Shown in pieces: positions 34,032-44,375 of a stretch of DNA of 64,000 bases (the stretch's first letter is position 1; every line of letters starts with the position of its first letter). The stretch is from contig NZ_CP101153.1 of NCBI RefSeq assembly GCF_024298825.1, forward strand, positions 3,348,001 through 3,412,000, written 5' to 3'. A program made the translations under genes and the position numbers. This DNA comes from Haloglomus salinum (lineage in GTDB: Archaea > Halobacteriota > Halobacteria > Halobacteriales > Haloarculaceae). The notes under the pieces were generated by a model. The model ran no database searches. It was not told the origin of the DNA and saw nothing but the letters and a program-made list of their open reading frames with translations.

Positions 34032-34309
34032 TCGTCGTCGAACCAGGGTGCGTCCGGCTCTCTCGGCTCGTCGGGAACCGAATCGGGGTCGATACCCAGT
34101 TTCCGGAGATCCTCATCCGTGACCGGGCGCCCGGTCTCCCCCTCGTGGAGTGCGACCGCCTCGTCCAGCATCGCCAGTGCCTCCTCGCGGGTGTCTCCCT
34201 GGCTGGCGACACCGGTCTCGACATCCTTCGCGACCCACGTTTCCTCCTCACGCCAGAGGTGAACCTCGTCGGCCCGCGAAGCATCCTCGGGTCGGGTGGA
34301 ACTCGCCAT
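34028..34309 (-). CDS. hicB: HicB-family antitoxin
   Basis: 93-residue acidic antitoxin partner. The HicB partial RNase-H-like core is visible as VHLWREEETWVAKDVETGVASQGDTREEALAMLDEAV, followed by an acidic helix ending PWFDDE; no separate ribbon-helix-helix is evident. Order antitoxin-toxin with 4-base overlap. Start at ATG 34309 (MASSTRPEDAS); a second ATG lies directly before it at 34312. Confidence 0.8.
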   Translation of the reverse strand: MASSTRPEDASRADEVHLWREEETWVAKDVETGVASQGDTREEALAMLDEAVALHEGETGRPVTDEDLRKLGIDPDSVPDEPREPDAPWFDDE

Positions 34310-34458
34310 CATCACCGATTGGTCCGCTATCGTCCAAAAGGATTCGGCCCGCAGGAACATCGTCATCAGGACAGCAGTGTGGTACCATGCCCAGCAGTCA
34401 CCGACCCGTTCGCCCCGCTTCGGACACGCTTAAGCGGGGCCGACCGCACCCTTCGAGT

Positions 34459-35643
34459 ATGCAACCGCGGGACCTGTCGGCGCTCACGCCCTACGAGGCC
34501 GGCCGAGGTATCGAGGAGGTCGCCCGCGAGGTCGGTATCGACCCCGACGACCTCGTCAAACTCTCGTCGAACGAGAACCCGCACGGCCCCTCGCCGGCCG
34601 CCGTCGAGACCATGCGCGAACACGCCGACGGCGTCCACCACTACCCGAAGGCCGCCCACGCCGACCTGCAGGACGCGCTCGCCGAGCGCTGGGACCTCGC
34701 GCCCGAGCAGGTCTGGCTCGCCAACGGCGGCGACGGCGCGCTCGATTACCTCGCGCGGGCGATGCTGGAGCCGGATGACTCGGTCCTCGTCCCGGACCCC
34801 GGCTTCGCCTACTACGCGATGTCCGTGCGCTACCATCACGGCCGCGTGAACACGTATCCGCTCTACAAGGAGGAGGACTTCGAACAGCGACCGGAGAACG
34901 TCCTCGACGCGTACGACGGGGAGCGGGTCGTCTACCTCATCAGCCCGCACTCGCCGACAGGTCGGGAGATTCCACGCGAAGCCATCCTCGAGGTCGCCGA
35001 CGGCGTGGCCGACGACACGGTCGTCCTGGTCGACGAGGCGTACGGCGCGTTCTCGGAGGCGCCCTCGAAGGTCGACCTCGTGCGCGAGCGCGACGACGTC
35101 GCAGTGTTGCGGACGTTCTCGAAATCCCACGGATTAGCCGGCGTACGGCTGGGCTACCTGCTCGCACCCGAGTCGTGGGGCGACGCCTACGCCCGCATCA
35201 ACACGCCGTTCGCCGTGAACGAACTCGCGCTCCGGGCGGGCCTCGCGGCGCTGGAAGACGACGACCACGTCGAGACGACCGTCGAGTCCGCGACCTGGGC
35301 CCGCGAGTTCGTCCACGACAACCTCGCCGCGAAGACCTGGCCCAGCCAGGGGAACTTCGTCCTCGCGGAGGTCGGCGATGCCGAGGCGGTGTTCGAGGCC
35401 GCGAAGGGGCGCGGCGTCATCGTCCGCGACGCGTCGAGCTTCGGCCTGCCGGGGTGCATCCGCATCACCTGCGGGACGAAGGCCGAGACGACCCGGGCGG
35501 TCGAGGTGCTGAACGAGGTGCTCGCGATGCAGGACCCGCACGGGGCGACCGGCGGCGCTCCCCCGGACGCGGCGGGCGGGGGCTTCGGGATGGACGGCCC
35601 CCGACCACCGACCGACGGACCTGATGACGTGGGGGACGAGTGA
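34459..35643 (+). CDS. hisC: Histidinol-phosphate aminotransferase
   Basis: 394-residue class I/II PLP aminotransferase of histidine synthesis, transaminating histidinol phosphate/imidazole acetol phosphate. Marks: YEAGRGIEEVAREVG, LSSNENPHGPSPAAV, DEAYGAFSE, PLP Lys in TFSKSHGLAGVRLGY, and IRITCGTKAET. The C-terminal 40 residues (GGAPPDAAGGGFGMDG...) are a low-complexity addition. Start at ATG 34459. First gene of an operon: its stop overlaps the kinase start and that kinase overlaps the transferase. Confidence 0.92.
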   Translation: MQPRDLSALTPYEAGRGIEEVAREVGIDPDDLVKLSSNENPHGPSPAAVETMREHADGVHHYPKAAHADLQDALAERWDLAPEQVWLANGGDGALDYLARAMLEPDDSVLVPDPGFAYYAMSVRYHHGRVNTYPLYKEEDFEQRPENVLDAYDGERVVYLISPHSPTGREIPREAILEVADGVADDTVVLVDEAYGAFSEAPSKVDLVRERDDVAVLRTFSKSHGLAGVRLGYLLAPESWGDAYARINTPFAVNELALRAGLAALEDDDHVETTVESATWAREFVHDNLAAKTWPSQGNFVLAEVGDAEAVFEAAKGRGVIVRDASSFGLPGCIRITCGTKAETTRAVEVLNEVLAMQDPHGATGGAPPDAAGGGFGMDGPRPPTDGPDDVGDE

Positions 35644-36233
35644 TGCGGGTCGCCGTCACCGGGACGCCGGGCACCGGGAAGACCACCGCGACCCGGCTGC
35701 TGGCCGAGCGCGACGGGTTCGACTTCGATGTGGTCCACCTGAACGACATCGTCCGCGAGGAGGGGCTCGTGGAGTCGACCGACGAGGCCCGCGACTCGCT
35801 CGTCGTCGACCTCGACGCCGTCCGCGAGTGGCTGGTGGACGAGTACGACGACGCCGACCTGGTGCTCGACTCGCACCTCGCGCACCTGCTTGACGTGGAC
35901 CGGGTGGTCGTCCTGCGCGCGCATCCAGAGCGCATCCTCGAACGGCTCCGCGAGCGCGGCGAAACCGAGGCCTCGGCCGCGGAGAATGCCGAAAGCGAGG
36001 CGCTCGATGTCGTGCTCTCCGAATCCGTCGACCGCCACGGCACGACCGCCGTCCACGAGGTCGACACCACCGACCGGGACCCCGATGCGGTCGCTGACGA
36101 GGTCGCGGCGGTCGTGGCCGGCGAGCGCGACCCGGCGGTCGGTATCGTCGACTTCACGGACTACCTCGTCGGCTCGACGCTCCCGGAGCCGGGAGCGGAG
36201 GCCCCGCCAGAGGATGGAGGTGACGGCGCGTGA
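35643..36233 (+). CDS. Adenylate kinase family protein (AK6/Fap7-like)
   Basis: 196-residue small P-loop NMP kinase. Walker A GTPGTGKTT at residues about 7-15, LVVDLDAVREWL, the DSHLAHLL segment and RVVVLRAHPERILERL are those of the archaeal/eukaryotic AK6 (Fap7) group, which phosphorylates AMP/CMP and, in archaea and eukaryotes, assists 18S/16S rRNA maturation. The C-terminal 25 residues are Pro/Glu-rich. ATG 35643 overlaps the hisC stop; a GTG at 35640 is the alternative. Confidence 0.85.
   Translation: MRVAVTGTPGTGKTTATRLLAERDGFDFDVVHLNDIVREEGLVESTDEARDSLVVDLDAVREWLVDEYDDADLVLDSHLAHLLDVDRVVVLRAHPERILERLRERGETEASAAENAESEALDVVLSESVDRHGTTAVHEVDTTDRDPDAVADEVAAVVAGERDPAVGIVDFTDYLVGSTLPEPGAEAPPEDGGDGA
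36216..36223 (+). promoter_or_regulatory. Strong RBS setting a GTG start
   Basis: GGAGGTGA six bases before GTG 36230; it identifies that GTG as the start of the CDP-alcohol transferase gene, which overlaps the preceding stop. Confidence 0.7.
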
Positions 36234-36853
36234 CGCTCGACCAGTACCGCTCGACCGCGAAGCGCGTGGCGGACCCGTTCGTCTCGCTGTTCGTTCGCCT
36301 CGGCCTGACGCCGAATCAGGTGAGCGTCCTCGCGGTCGTGCTGGCGGGTGCCGCCGGGGTCGCGTTCGCGCTCGGCGGGTCGAACCCCCTGTTCTACCTG
36401 CTCGGCGCCGTGTTCGTCTTCTTCAACGGCGCGCTGGACGTGCTGGACGGTGAACTCGCACGCGAACTCGGAACCGACTCCCCGGCGGGCGACCTGCTGG
36501 ACCACGTCCTCGACCGGTACGCCGACATCCTCCTGCTCGTGGGGCTGGCCGCCGGGAGCGGCCGGTACGCGCTCGGCCTCGCGGCCGTCACGGGCGTCCT
36601 GATGACCTCCTACCTCGGGACACAGGCCCAGGCCGTCGGGCTCGACCGCGTCTACGGCGGACTCGTCGGTCGGGCCGACCGCCTCGTCATCATCGGGCTC
36701 GGCGCGACGGTCGCGGCGTTCGTCACCGGCACCGTCGCGGCCGGCCCGCTCGGGCAACTGGGGGTCGTCGGTGGCCTGCTCGTGTTCTTCGCCGTCGTCG
36801 GCCATCTGACCGCACTCCAGCGGTTCTACTACTCCTATCGGGAGCTGGCATAA
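36230..36853 (+). CDS. CDP-alcohol phosphatidyltransferase
   Basis: 207-residue integral membrane enzyme that links a CDP-activated archaeal lipid to an alcohol head group. The family motif DG-xx-AR-x8-G-xxx-D-xxx-D is complete: DGELAR ELGTDSPAG DLLDHVLD. About six membrane segments. Head group (myo-inositol phosphate, glycerol phosphate or serine) cannot be told; in haloarchaea this gene follows hisC and the AK6-like kinase, as here. GTG start chosen from the RBS. Confidence 0.88.
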   Translation: MTLDQYRSTAKRVADPFVSLFVRLGLTPNQVSVLAVVLAGAAGVAFALGGSNPLFYLLGAVFVFFNGALDVLDGELARELGTDSPAGDLLDHVLDRYADILLLVGLAAGSGRYALGLAAVTGVLMTSYLGTQAQAVGLDRVYGGLVGRADRLVIIGLGATVAAFVTGTVAAGPLGQLGVVGGLLVFFAVVGHLTALQRFYYSYRELA

Positions 36854-36938
36854 GTCCCATCAGGGTCAACCTTCGAGAGATACACGGCATCTTTGGCGAA
36901 AAAACCGAGGGTATCTTGAAGATCCGTTCCGCTCAGCC

Positions 36939-38102
36939 TCAACGATAGAGTCTCAGCTGGCGCCCGAGTTCGGCCGCGGCGGCGTGTCTGAGCGCCGTGT
37001 GGTCGCGGTCACTGACAGCCGCCGTGATATCCACGTCGGTGTCGAGGGCGTCGAATACGGCCTCGGCGGCGTCGTAGCCTGCCATCGCACCGGTGACGAG
37101 CGCGGCCGTCGCGTCCGGGAGGTCGGTGTCGGTCAGTCGCTCGCGGAGACGTGGCACGTCCGCCGAAACCTCGTCGTCGGGGCCGTATCCGGCGGCCCCG
37201 CGGATGGCGTCACCGGCCACGACCAGGGCTGCAGCGTCGACCCAGGGGTCGGTCACCTCGGCGGCGTCGCCGAGTGCTCGTTCCGCGAGCGCCGTCCCAC
37301 GCCACACGTCACGCCCGGCGACTGCGAGGAAGGCGGCCCGGACCCGGTGTGTCGCCGCCGTCTCGCCTTCGGTGACCTCGCCGAGTTCGACTAGCACCCG
37401 GAGGCCGTGGTCCGGTAGCTCGTCGGCCCGGTCGAGCGCGGCCTCGTAGTCGGTAGCGGCGGCGTCCTCGTCGCCCAGTCGCCGGTTCGCGTTCCCGCGG
37501 TTGAAGTACGCTCGCGCGGCGTCGGTGCGGTCGATGGCGCGCGTGAAGTCCTCGCGGGCGTACTCGTCGGCGCCCGCCTCCGCGTACGTGTTCCCGCGCA
37601 CGAGGAACGGGTGTCCGGTTCCGGCGTCGGCCGCGCGTTCGAGGTCGGCGGTGGAGGCCTCGCGCCTCCCGAGGCGGGCGCGGGCGAGGCCACGGTTGAA
37701 CAGGGCTTCCCCGTTCTCGGGGTCGGCATCGAGCGCGGCGGTGTAATCAGCGACGGCGGCCTCGATGGCCGTCCGGACCTCGTCGGCGTCCGGTTCGGCC
37801 CGTGGGTCCCCCTCGTCGGAATCGGCCCGCTCCACCCGGACGTTGCCGCGGTCGGTCAGCACGCCCGCCACGAGCGCGTCGTTCCCGTCCTCGCGCGCGA
37901 GTCCGAGGGCCTCGTCGAGGTGGTCGAGGGCGCTCTCCACGTCGTCCGCGCCGAGCGCGCGGCGGGCCGCCTGCCGATGCTCGACAGTCGTCTCGGGCTC
38001 CGGGTCGGGAGCGCGGTCCGTCCCGGACCCGACCGGAGTGCCGTCGGGACCGAGCTGGTAGCTCTCGCGCTCGCCGTCGGCGTTTCCGGTCTCGTCGTCC
38101 AT
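36939..38102 (-). CDS. Tetratricopeptide-repeat protein
   Basis: 387-residue soluble protein. After an acidic lead, TPR units are readable: RRALGADDVESALDHLDEALGLAREDGN, AVADYTAALDADPENGEALFNRGLARARLG, DEYAREDFTRAIDRTDAARAYFNRGNANRRLG, DEDAAATDYEAALDRADELPDHG. The last 170 residues are helical and lack clear repeats. TPR proteins assemble complexes; partners are not known. Start ATG 38102. Divergent from the sodium-coupled transporter across a short promoter region. Confidence 0.82.
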   Translation of the reverse strand: MDDETGNADGERESYQLGPDGTPVGSGTDRAPDPEPETTVEHRQAARRALGADDVESALDHLDEALGLAREDGNDALVAGVLTDRGNVRVERADSDEGDPRAEPDADEVRTAIEAAVADYTAALDADPENGEALFNRGLARARLGRREASTADLERAADAGTGHPFLVRGNTYAEAGADEYAREDFTRAIDRTDAARAYFNRGNANRRLGDEDAAATDYEAALDRADELPDHGLRVLVELGEVTEGETAATHRVRAAFLAVAGRDVWRGTALAERALGDAAEVTDPWVDAAALVVAGDAIRGAAGYGPDDEVSADVPRLRERLTDTDLPDATAALVTGAMAGYDAAEAVFDALDTDVDITAAVSDRDHTALRHAAAAELGRQLRLYR

Positions 38103-38157
38103 CGTGCCGGCGGGTCGGGGCCGGAGAGAAAGAGCGTTCCGGCGTTCCGGCAGACCG

Positions 38158-38176
38158 CAGATATTGCCAGATATTG
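38158..38176. promoter_or_regulatory. Two CAGATATTG boxes, 10 bases apart
   Basis: CAGATATTG occurs at 38158-38166 and again at 38168-38176, exactly one helical turn apart, in the 138-base divergent region between the TPR gene (start 38102) and the transporter (start 38241). A plausible operator for either gene. Confidence 0.4.
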
Positions 38177-38240
38177 ACATACACTGTCTGAAACGGCAAA
38201 TTTCGCACGATTTTTGGGGTCCCCCTCGATACAGCGGGTC

Positions 38241-39563
38241 ATGAGTGACCGCGAGACGTGGACGACGCGGCTGGGATTCATCCTGGCGTCCGTCGGGAGT
38301 GCAGTGGGCCTGGGCAACATCTGGCGCTTCCCCTTCCAGACAGCGACGAACGGTGGCGCAGCCTTCCTGTTCGTCTACCTCGTCGCCGTGGTGGTCATCG
38401 GACTTCCGGCGATTCTCGCCGAGTTCGTCGTCGGCCGTCGGGCCGAGATGGATGCCATCGGCGCGTTCGACGAACTCGGCCATCCCGGCTGGCGAGCGGT
38501 CGGCGCGCTGGGGGTCTTCGCGGGCTTCTGGACCCTCTCGTACTACAGCGTCGTCGGCGGCTGGGTGATCCGGTACATCGGCCAGGCCGCGATGGGGAGC
38601 TACGGGTCGAACCCGAAGGTGTTCTTCGGCAACGTCTCGGCTGGGCCCGAGGCCGTCGCGCTCCACGCGCTGTTCATGCTGTTGGCGGTCGGTATCGTGG
38701 CCTTCGGCATCGAGGGGGGAATCGAGCGAGCGACCAAGGTGATGGTTCCGGCTATCATCCTCATCCTCGTCGGGCTCGTGGGCTACGGGGCCTCGCTCTC
38801 GGGAGCCGGCGAGGCGTACGACTACTTCCTCACGCCGGATTTCGGCGTCATCGTCGCGAACGCGCCCAGCGTGATCCCCGCAGCGGTCGGGCAGGCGCTG
38901 TTCTCGCTCTCGCTGGGCTTCGCGGTCATGATAACCTACGCCTCCTACATCGACGGTGACGAGAGCCTCCCCGTCGACGGCCTCTCCATCGCCGTGACGA
39001 ACACCGCCATCGGTATCCTCGCGGGACTGGTCGTCTTCCCGCTCCTGTTCACGCAGGGCGTGGGCCCGGATACCTCCGGCCCCGGCGCCGTGTTCATCGC
39101 GCTCCCCACCGCTCTGGCCGACTTCGGAGCAGCCGGACGGGTCGTCGGTGTCGCCTTCTTCGTCGTCATCCTCATCGCCGCGCTCTCCTCGGCCATCTCG
39201 CTGCTGGAGGTCGCGGTGTCGTATCTCGTCGACACGCACGGGTTCGAGCGCAAGCGGACGACTGCCGTACTCGGTGTGCTCCTCTTCCTCCTCGGCATCC
39301 CGTCTGCCTGGGACACCGCCTGGCTGAGCTGGTTCGACAGCATCGCCGTGAACCTGCTCCTGCCCGTCGCAGTGCTCCTGCTCGTCCTGTTCGTCGGATG
39401 GGTGCTCGCTCCCGATGCCGTTGACGAACTCCGAATCGGTTCGGGAGATTCGTTCGACGACCTCGCCCCGCTGTGGCTCTGGTCGCTCCGGACCGTCGTT
39501 CTCCTCGCGGTACTGGTGACGGTCGCACTCAGCGTCACCGACCTCACCGGCGCACCGGTCTGA
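38241..39563 (+). CDS. Sodium-dependent transporter (NSS/SNF family)
   Basis: 440-residue LeuT-fold symporter importing an amino acid or related compound with Na+. TM1 signature GSAVGLGNIWRFPFQTATNGGAAF is the Na+/substrate site; further segments GFWTLSYYSVVGGWVI, YASYIDG and FFVVILIAALSSAISLLEV fit the family. About eleven membrane segments, slightly shorter than 12-TM eukaryotic members, as usual for prokaryotes. ATG 38241 chosen because the frame begins at the conserved ETWTTRLGFILA. Substrate unknown. Confidence 0.92.
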   Translation: MSDRETWTTRLGFILASVGSAVGLGNIWRFPFQTATNGGAAFLFVYLVAVVVIGLPAILAEFVVGRRAEMDAIGAFDELGHPGWRAVGALGVFAGFWTLSYYSVVGGWVIRYIGQAAMGSYGSNPKVFFGNVSAGPEAVALHALFMLLAVGIVAFGIEGGIERATKVMVPAIILILVGLVGYGASLSGAGEAYDYFLTPDFGVIVANAPSVIPAAVGQALFSLSLGFAVMITYASYIDGDESLPVDGLSIAVTNTAIGILAGLVVFPLLFTQGVGPDTSGPGAVFIALPTALADFGAAGRVVGVAFFVVILIAALSSAISLLEVAVSYLVDTHGFERKRTTAVLGVLLFLLGIPSAWDTAWLSWFDSIAVNLLLPVAVLLLVLFVGWVLAPDAVDELRIGSGDSFDDLAPLWLWSLRTVVLLAVLVTVALSVTDLTGAPV

Positions 39564-39830
39564 GCTCTCCACTGGCGGACTGGCGCACCCGGCCGTCGCC
39601 CACCGGCAGCCGCCGGACGCTCGGCGCGTCGAGCCGCGGTCCTGTCGCCGTCTGTGATATCCGTAGCCGTTCTGGTGCGGCCGTGGGCCGTACCTCGGCT
39701 GGACCGACACGAGTCCACTGGCTGACGGGTCTCCCCCAGTGCATCCCGGAACGCATTTGCGGGGGCCGGTCGTTCGCCCGCCCATGGTTCGCGTTGGCAC
39801 GCATACGGCGCCAGTGACAGGGTGGTCGTC

Positions 39831-41381
39831 GTGGTAGACGAGGAGGACATCGAGGAGTTGCGCGAGCGCAAGCGCGAGGCCGAACTCGGCGGCGGTGAGG
39901 ACCGCATCGAGAAGCAACACGAGAAGGGGAAGATGACCGCGCGCGAGCGGGTCGAGTACTTCCTCGACGACGACAGCTTCCGCGAGGTCGACACGCTCCG
40001 CGAGCACCGTTCGACCAACTTCGATATGGCCGAGAAGAAGTTCCCCGGCGATGGCGTCGTCGTCGGCTACGGGACCGTCGAGGGGCGACAGGTCGCCGTC
40101 TTCGCCCACGACTTCACCGTCCTCGGTGGCTCGCTCGGCGAGGTGTTCGCCCAGAAGGTCTGCAAGGTGATGGACCAGGCGATGGACACGGGTATCCCCA
40201 TCATCGGCCTGAACGATTCGGCCGGCGCGCGCATCCAGGAGGGAATCGACTCGCTGGCCGGCTACGCCGACATCTTCCACCGCAACCAGCAGGCCTCGGG
40301 CGTCGTCCCGCAGATTTCGGCCATCATGGGTCCCTGCGCAGGCGGCGCGGTCTACTCCCCCGCCATCACGGACTTCATCCTGATGGTCGAGGAGAGCAGC
40401 CACATGTTCATCACCGGGCCGGACGTCATCGAGACGGTCACCGGTGAGGAGGTCACCTTCGACGAACTCGGTGGCACGGGCGTCCACTCCTCCGAGTCGG
40501 GCGTCGCGCACTTCACCCGGGCGGACGAGGAGGCCGCGCTCGACGACCTCCGCTACCTCCTCTCGTACCTCCCGCAGAACAACATGGAGGACCCGCCCCG
40601 CGTCGAGCCGTGGGATGACCCCGACCGCGCTGACGAGGGCCTCAACGACGTGGTCCCGTCCTCGCCACAGAAGCCGTACGACATGCACGATGTCATCGGG
40701 CGTGTCGTCGACGAGGATTCGTTCTTCGAGGTGGCCGACCGCTTCGCCCGGAACCTGCTCACCGGGTTCGCGCGCCTCGACGGGCGCTCCATCGGTGTCG
40801 TCGCCAACCAGCCCCGCGTCAACGCGGGGACGCTGGACATCGACGCCTCGGTGAAGGGCGCGCGCTTCGTCCGCTTCTGCGACGCGTTCAACATCCCCAT
40901 CCTCACGTTCGTCGACGTGCCCGGCTTCATGCCCGGCAAGGACCAGGAGCACGGCGGAATCATCAAGCACGGGGCCAAACTGCTGTACGCGTTCAGCGAG
41001 GCGACCGTTCCCCTGATGACCGTCATCACGCGGAAGGCGTACGGGGGCGCGTACGACGTGATGTCCTCGAAGCACATCGGCGCCGATGTCAACTACGCGT
41101 GGCCGACCGCCGAGATCGCGGTGATGGGGCCGCAGGGCGCCGTCAACGTCCTCTACCGGAAGGAGCTCTCCGAGGCCGACGACCCCGAGGCGCGCCGGCA
41201 GGAGCTCATCGACGACTACCGCGAGACGTTCGCGAACCCGTACAAGGCGGCCGAGCGCGGCTTCGTCGACGACGTCATCGAACCCCCCGAGACGCGCCCG
41301 CGGCTGGTGCAGGACCTCGAGATGCTATCCCGCAAGCGTGCGGACACGCCCGACCGCAAGCACGGGAACATCCCGCTCTGA
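39831..41381 (+). CDS. pccB: Propionyl-/acyl-CoA carboxylase carboxyltransferase subunit
   Basis: 516-residue beta subunit that moves the carboxyl group from carboxybiotin to propionyl- or acetyl-CoA. Marks: EKQHEKGKMTARERVEYFLD, DSAGARIQEGIDSLAGYADIF (first oxyanion region), IMGPCAGGAVYSPA, FVDVPGFMPGKDQEHGGIIKHG and KAYGGAYDVM. Length and domains are those of PccB/MmdA. No ATG fits; GTG 39831 (MVDEEDIEELRERK) is preferred, GTG 39822 is possible. The biotin-bearing subunit follows after 218 bases. Likely part of the methylmalonyl-CoA route from propionyl-CoA. Confidence 0.9.
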   Translation: MVDEEDIEELRERKREAELGGGEDRIEKQHEKGKMTARERVEYFLDDDSFREVDTLREHRSTNFDMAEKKFPGDGVVVGYGTVEGRQVAVFAHDFTVLGGSLGEVFAQKVCKVMDQAMDTGIPIIGLNDSAGARIQEGIDSLAGYADIFHRNQQASGVVPQISAIMGPCAGGAVYSPAITDFILMVEESSHMFITGPDVIETVTGEEVTFDELGGTGVHSSESGVAHFTRADEEAALDDLRYLLSYLPQNNMEDPPRVEPWDDPDRADEGLNDVVPSSPQKPYDMHDVIGRVVDEDSFFEVADRFARNLLTGFARLDGRSIGVVANQPRVNAGTLDIDASVKGARFVRFCDAFNIPILTFVDVPGFMPGKDQEHGGIIKHGAKLLYAFSEATVPLMTVITRKAYGGAYDVMSSKHIGADVNYAWPTAEIAVMGPQGAVNVLYRKELSEADDPEARRQELIDDYRETFANPYKAAERGFVDDVIEPPETRPRLVQDLEMLSRKRADTPDRKHGNIPL

Positions 41382-41533
41382 AATCGCTTCGACCTCCCTC
41401 TCACCTCACCGCTCTGAAGCCGTTCCGAACCATCTCTCAACGGCCATACCACCCGCTAGACGGGCGTCGGCGCCGCTCCAGCGGACGTGGTCACCGTGAC
41501 ATCGTCAACAACCAGACGACAGTTGGTAAACAT

Positions 41534-41545
41534 ACAACGCGTTGT
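41534..41545. promoter_or_regulatory. 12-base palindrome ACAACGCGTTGT
   Basis: A perfect palindrome 55 bases before the biotin carboxylase start, inside the 218-base spacer after pccB. Its position near the expected promoter suggests an operator. The rest of the spacer contains no reading frame resembling a small third carboxylase subunit. Confidence 0.4.
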
Positions 41546-41599
41546 TCCTGGCCGGAACCGGTACACTAAGGGGGAAGGCACTGGCACCGTCGCCTGATA

Positions 41600-43453
<1,854 letters not shown>

Positions 43454-43585
43454 CGGACGGCCCTGGCTTCTGCATTATTCCCGGTTCTGTTGAGCTGTGG
43501 CACGTCTCTAGTGGATATGCTCGGAGTATGGGCTCTGAATCGGAGATAGCAGGATTAGCACAACGGTGGCCGTACGGCTCGGGAC

Positions 43586-43756
43586 TCAGTTACCGCGTTC
43601 CCCGGACCCCGTGTCGACCGCGTCGGTCGCCTTCCGGAGTCCCTTCTCGGCCTGTTCCTTGCTCACACTGGTCCGCTTGCTGACCGTTGCCGCGAGTTCC
43701 TCCTCGTGGCCCTCGACGAGTCCGAGCAGCCGCTTGAGTTTCGTCGTGATGCCCAT
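43586..43756 (-). CDS. 56-residue haloarchaeal protein of unknown function
   Basis: Short reading frame from ATG 43756 to TGA 43586: MGITTKLKRLLGLVEGHEEE, ELAATVSKRTSVSKEQAEKG, LRKATDAVDTGSGERGN. Composition (amphipathic helix, Lys/Glu/Ala) and codon use look coding. Convergent with the carboxylase gene. No family recognised; the helix-rich, charged nature suggests a small binding or structural peptide. Confidence 0.55.
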   Translation of the reverse strand: MGITTKLKRLLGLVEGHEEELAATVSKRTSVSKEQAEKGLRKATDAVDTGSGERGN

Positions 43757-43855
43757 GACGTGCCCGATGTGGGTTCCGGAGGCACGAAAGCGTGATGGCT
43801 GTCCCGTGGCCTGCCGGTCGACTCACGCGACGGATGGGCGCCCCTACTACCGCAG

Positions 43856-44035
43856 TCACTCCCATTCCGTCGACGGGACGGCCTCGCCGTACTCGATGGT
43901 GATCCACTCGGTGGTGAGGTTCGGCCGTTCCGGGCTGAAGATGGTGAGTTCCTCGGGGTCGTCCGGGTCGTCGGTCCCGTACTCCAGGTCGTGGGCGCCC
44001 CAGGACGCTTCAGACAGGGATTCCCCCGTGCTCAC
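43856..44035 (-). CDS. Small acidic protein, DUF7511-like
   Basis: 59-residue protein: a GTG start at 44033-44035, overlapping the previous stop (GTGA), then (M)STGESLSEASWGAHDLEYG and the core ELTIFSPERPNLTTEWITIE. The E-L-T-I-x-x-P-E-R-x-N-x-x-T-E-W-I-x-I pattern is that of a short haloarchaeal family I recall as DUF7511. Function unknown. Second gene of a two-gene unit with a zinc-finger peptide. Confidence 0.6.
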   Translation of the reverse strand: MSTGESLSEASWGAHDLEYGTDDPDDPEELTIFSPERPNLTTEWITIEYGEAVPSTEWE

Positions 44036-44178
44036 GGGCGACCACCCTCCGGGTCGGTGCACTCCGGACAGTACGGGCCGCCCTCCCCTCGACCGCCAGC
44101 GATCGGCCCGCTGCAGGCGAGACAGTGACCCCAGTTCTGACTCCCTCCCGTCTCCTTCCGTCCATCGTTCCGATTCAT
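44032..44178 (-). CDS. 48-residue zinc-finger peptide
   Basis: ATG 44178 to TGA 44032: MNRNDGRKETGGSQNWGHCL, ACSGPIAGGRGEGGPYCPEC, TDPEGGRP. Two CxxC pairs (CLAC and CPEC) separated by 17 residues make a rubredoxin-knuckle-like zinc ribbon. Its stop overlaps the GTG start of the DUF7511-like gene by four bases, so the two are co-translated. Such small zinc proteins are abundant in haloarchaea and mostly uncharacterised. Confidence 0.6.
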   Translation of the reverse strand: MNRNDGRKETGGSQNWGHCLACSGPIAGGRGEGGPYCPECTDPEGGRP

Positions 44179-44375
44179 ATCTCCGGGTACCGGACAGAGT
44201 GACTAATATCTATTGGTATTCGTAAGGATTGTAGTCGAAAATGGCGACAAACGAATGGGTATTGGTCGTAGAACAGTCCAAACGTTTCTCGCGTTCCGGT
44301 CGGTGGGGGGTGTCCGAGCGTGAGAGTCGAGTCCGGCTGAGGAAGGCCGCCCGTTCTCGCGAGCGGCGCGACGGC

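Noticed and set aside
36939-41075. A 1378-codon minus-strand open frame
   Set aside because: Only the first-mapped part to 38102 is real (TPR protein); the rest lies antisense to the transporter and carboxylase genes and is a GC-content shadow.
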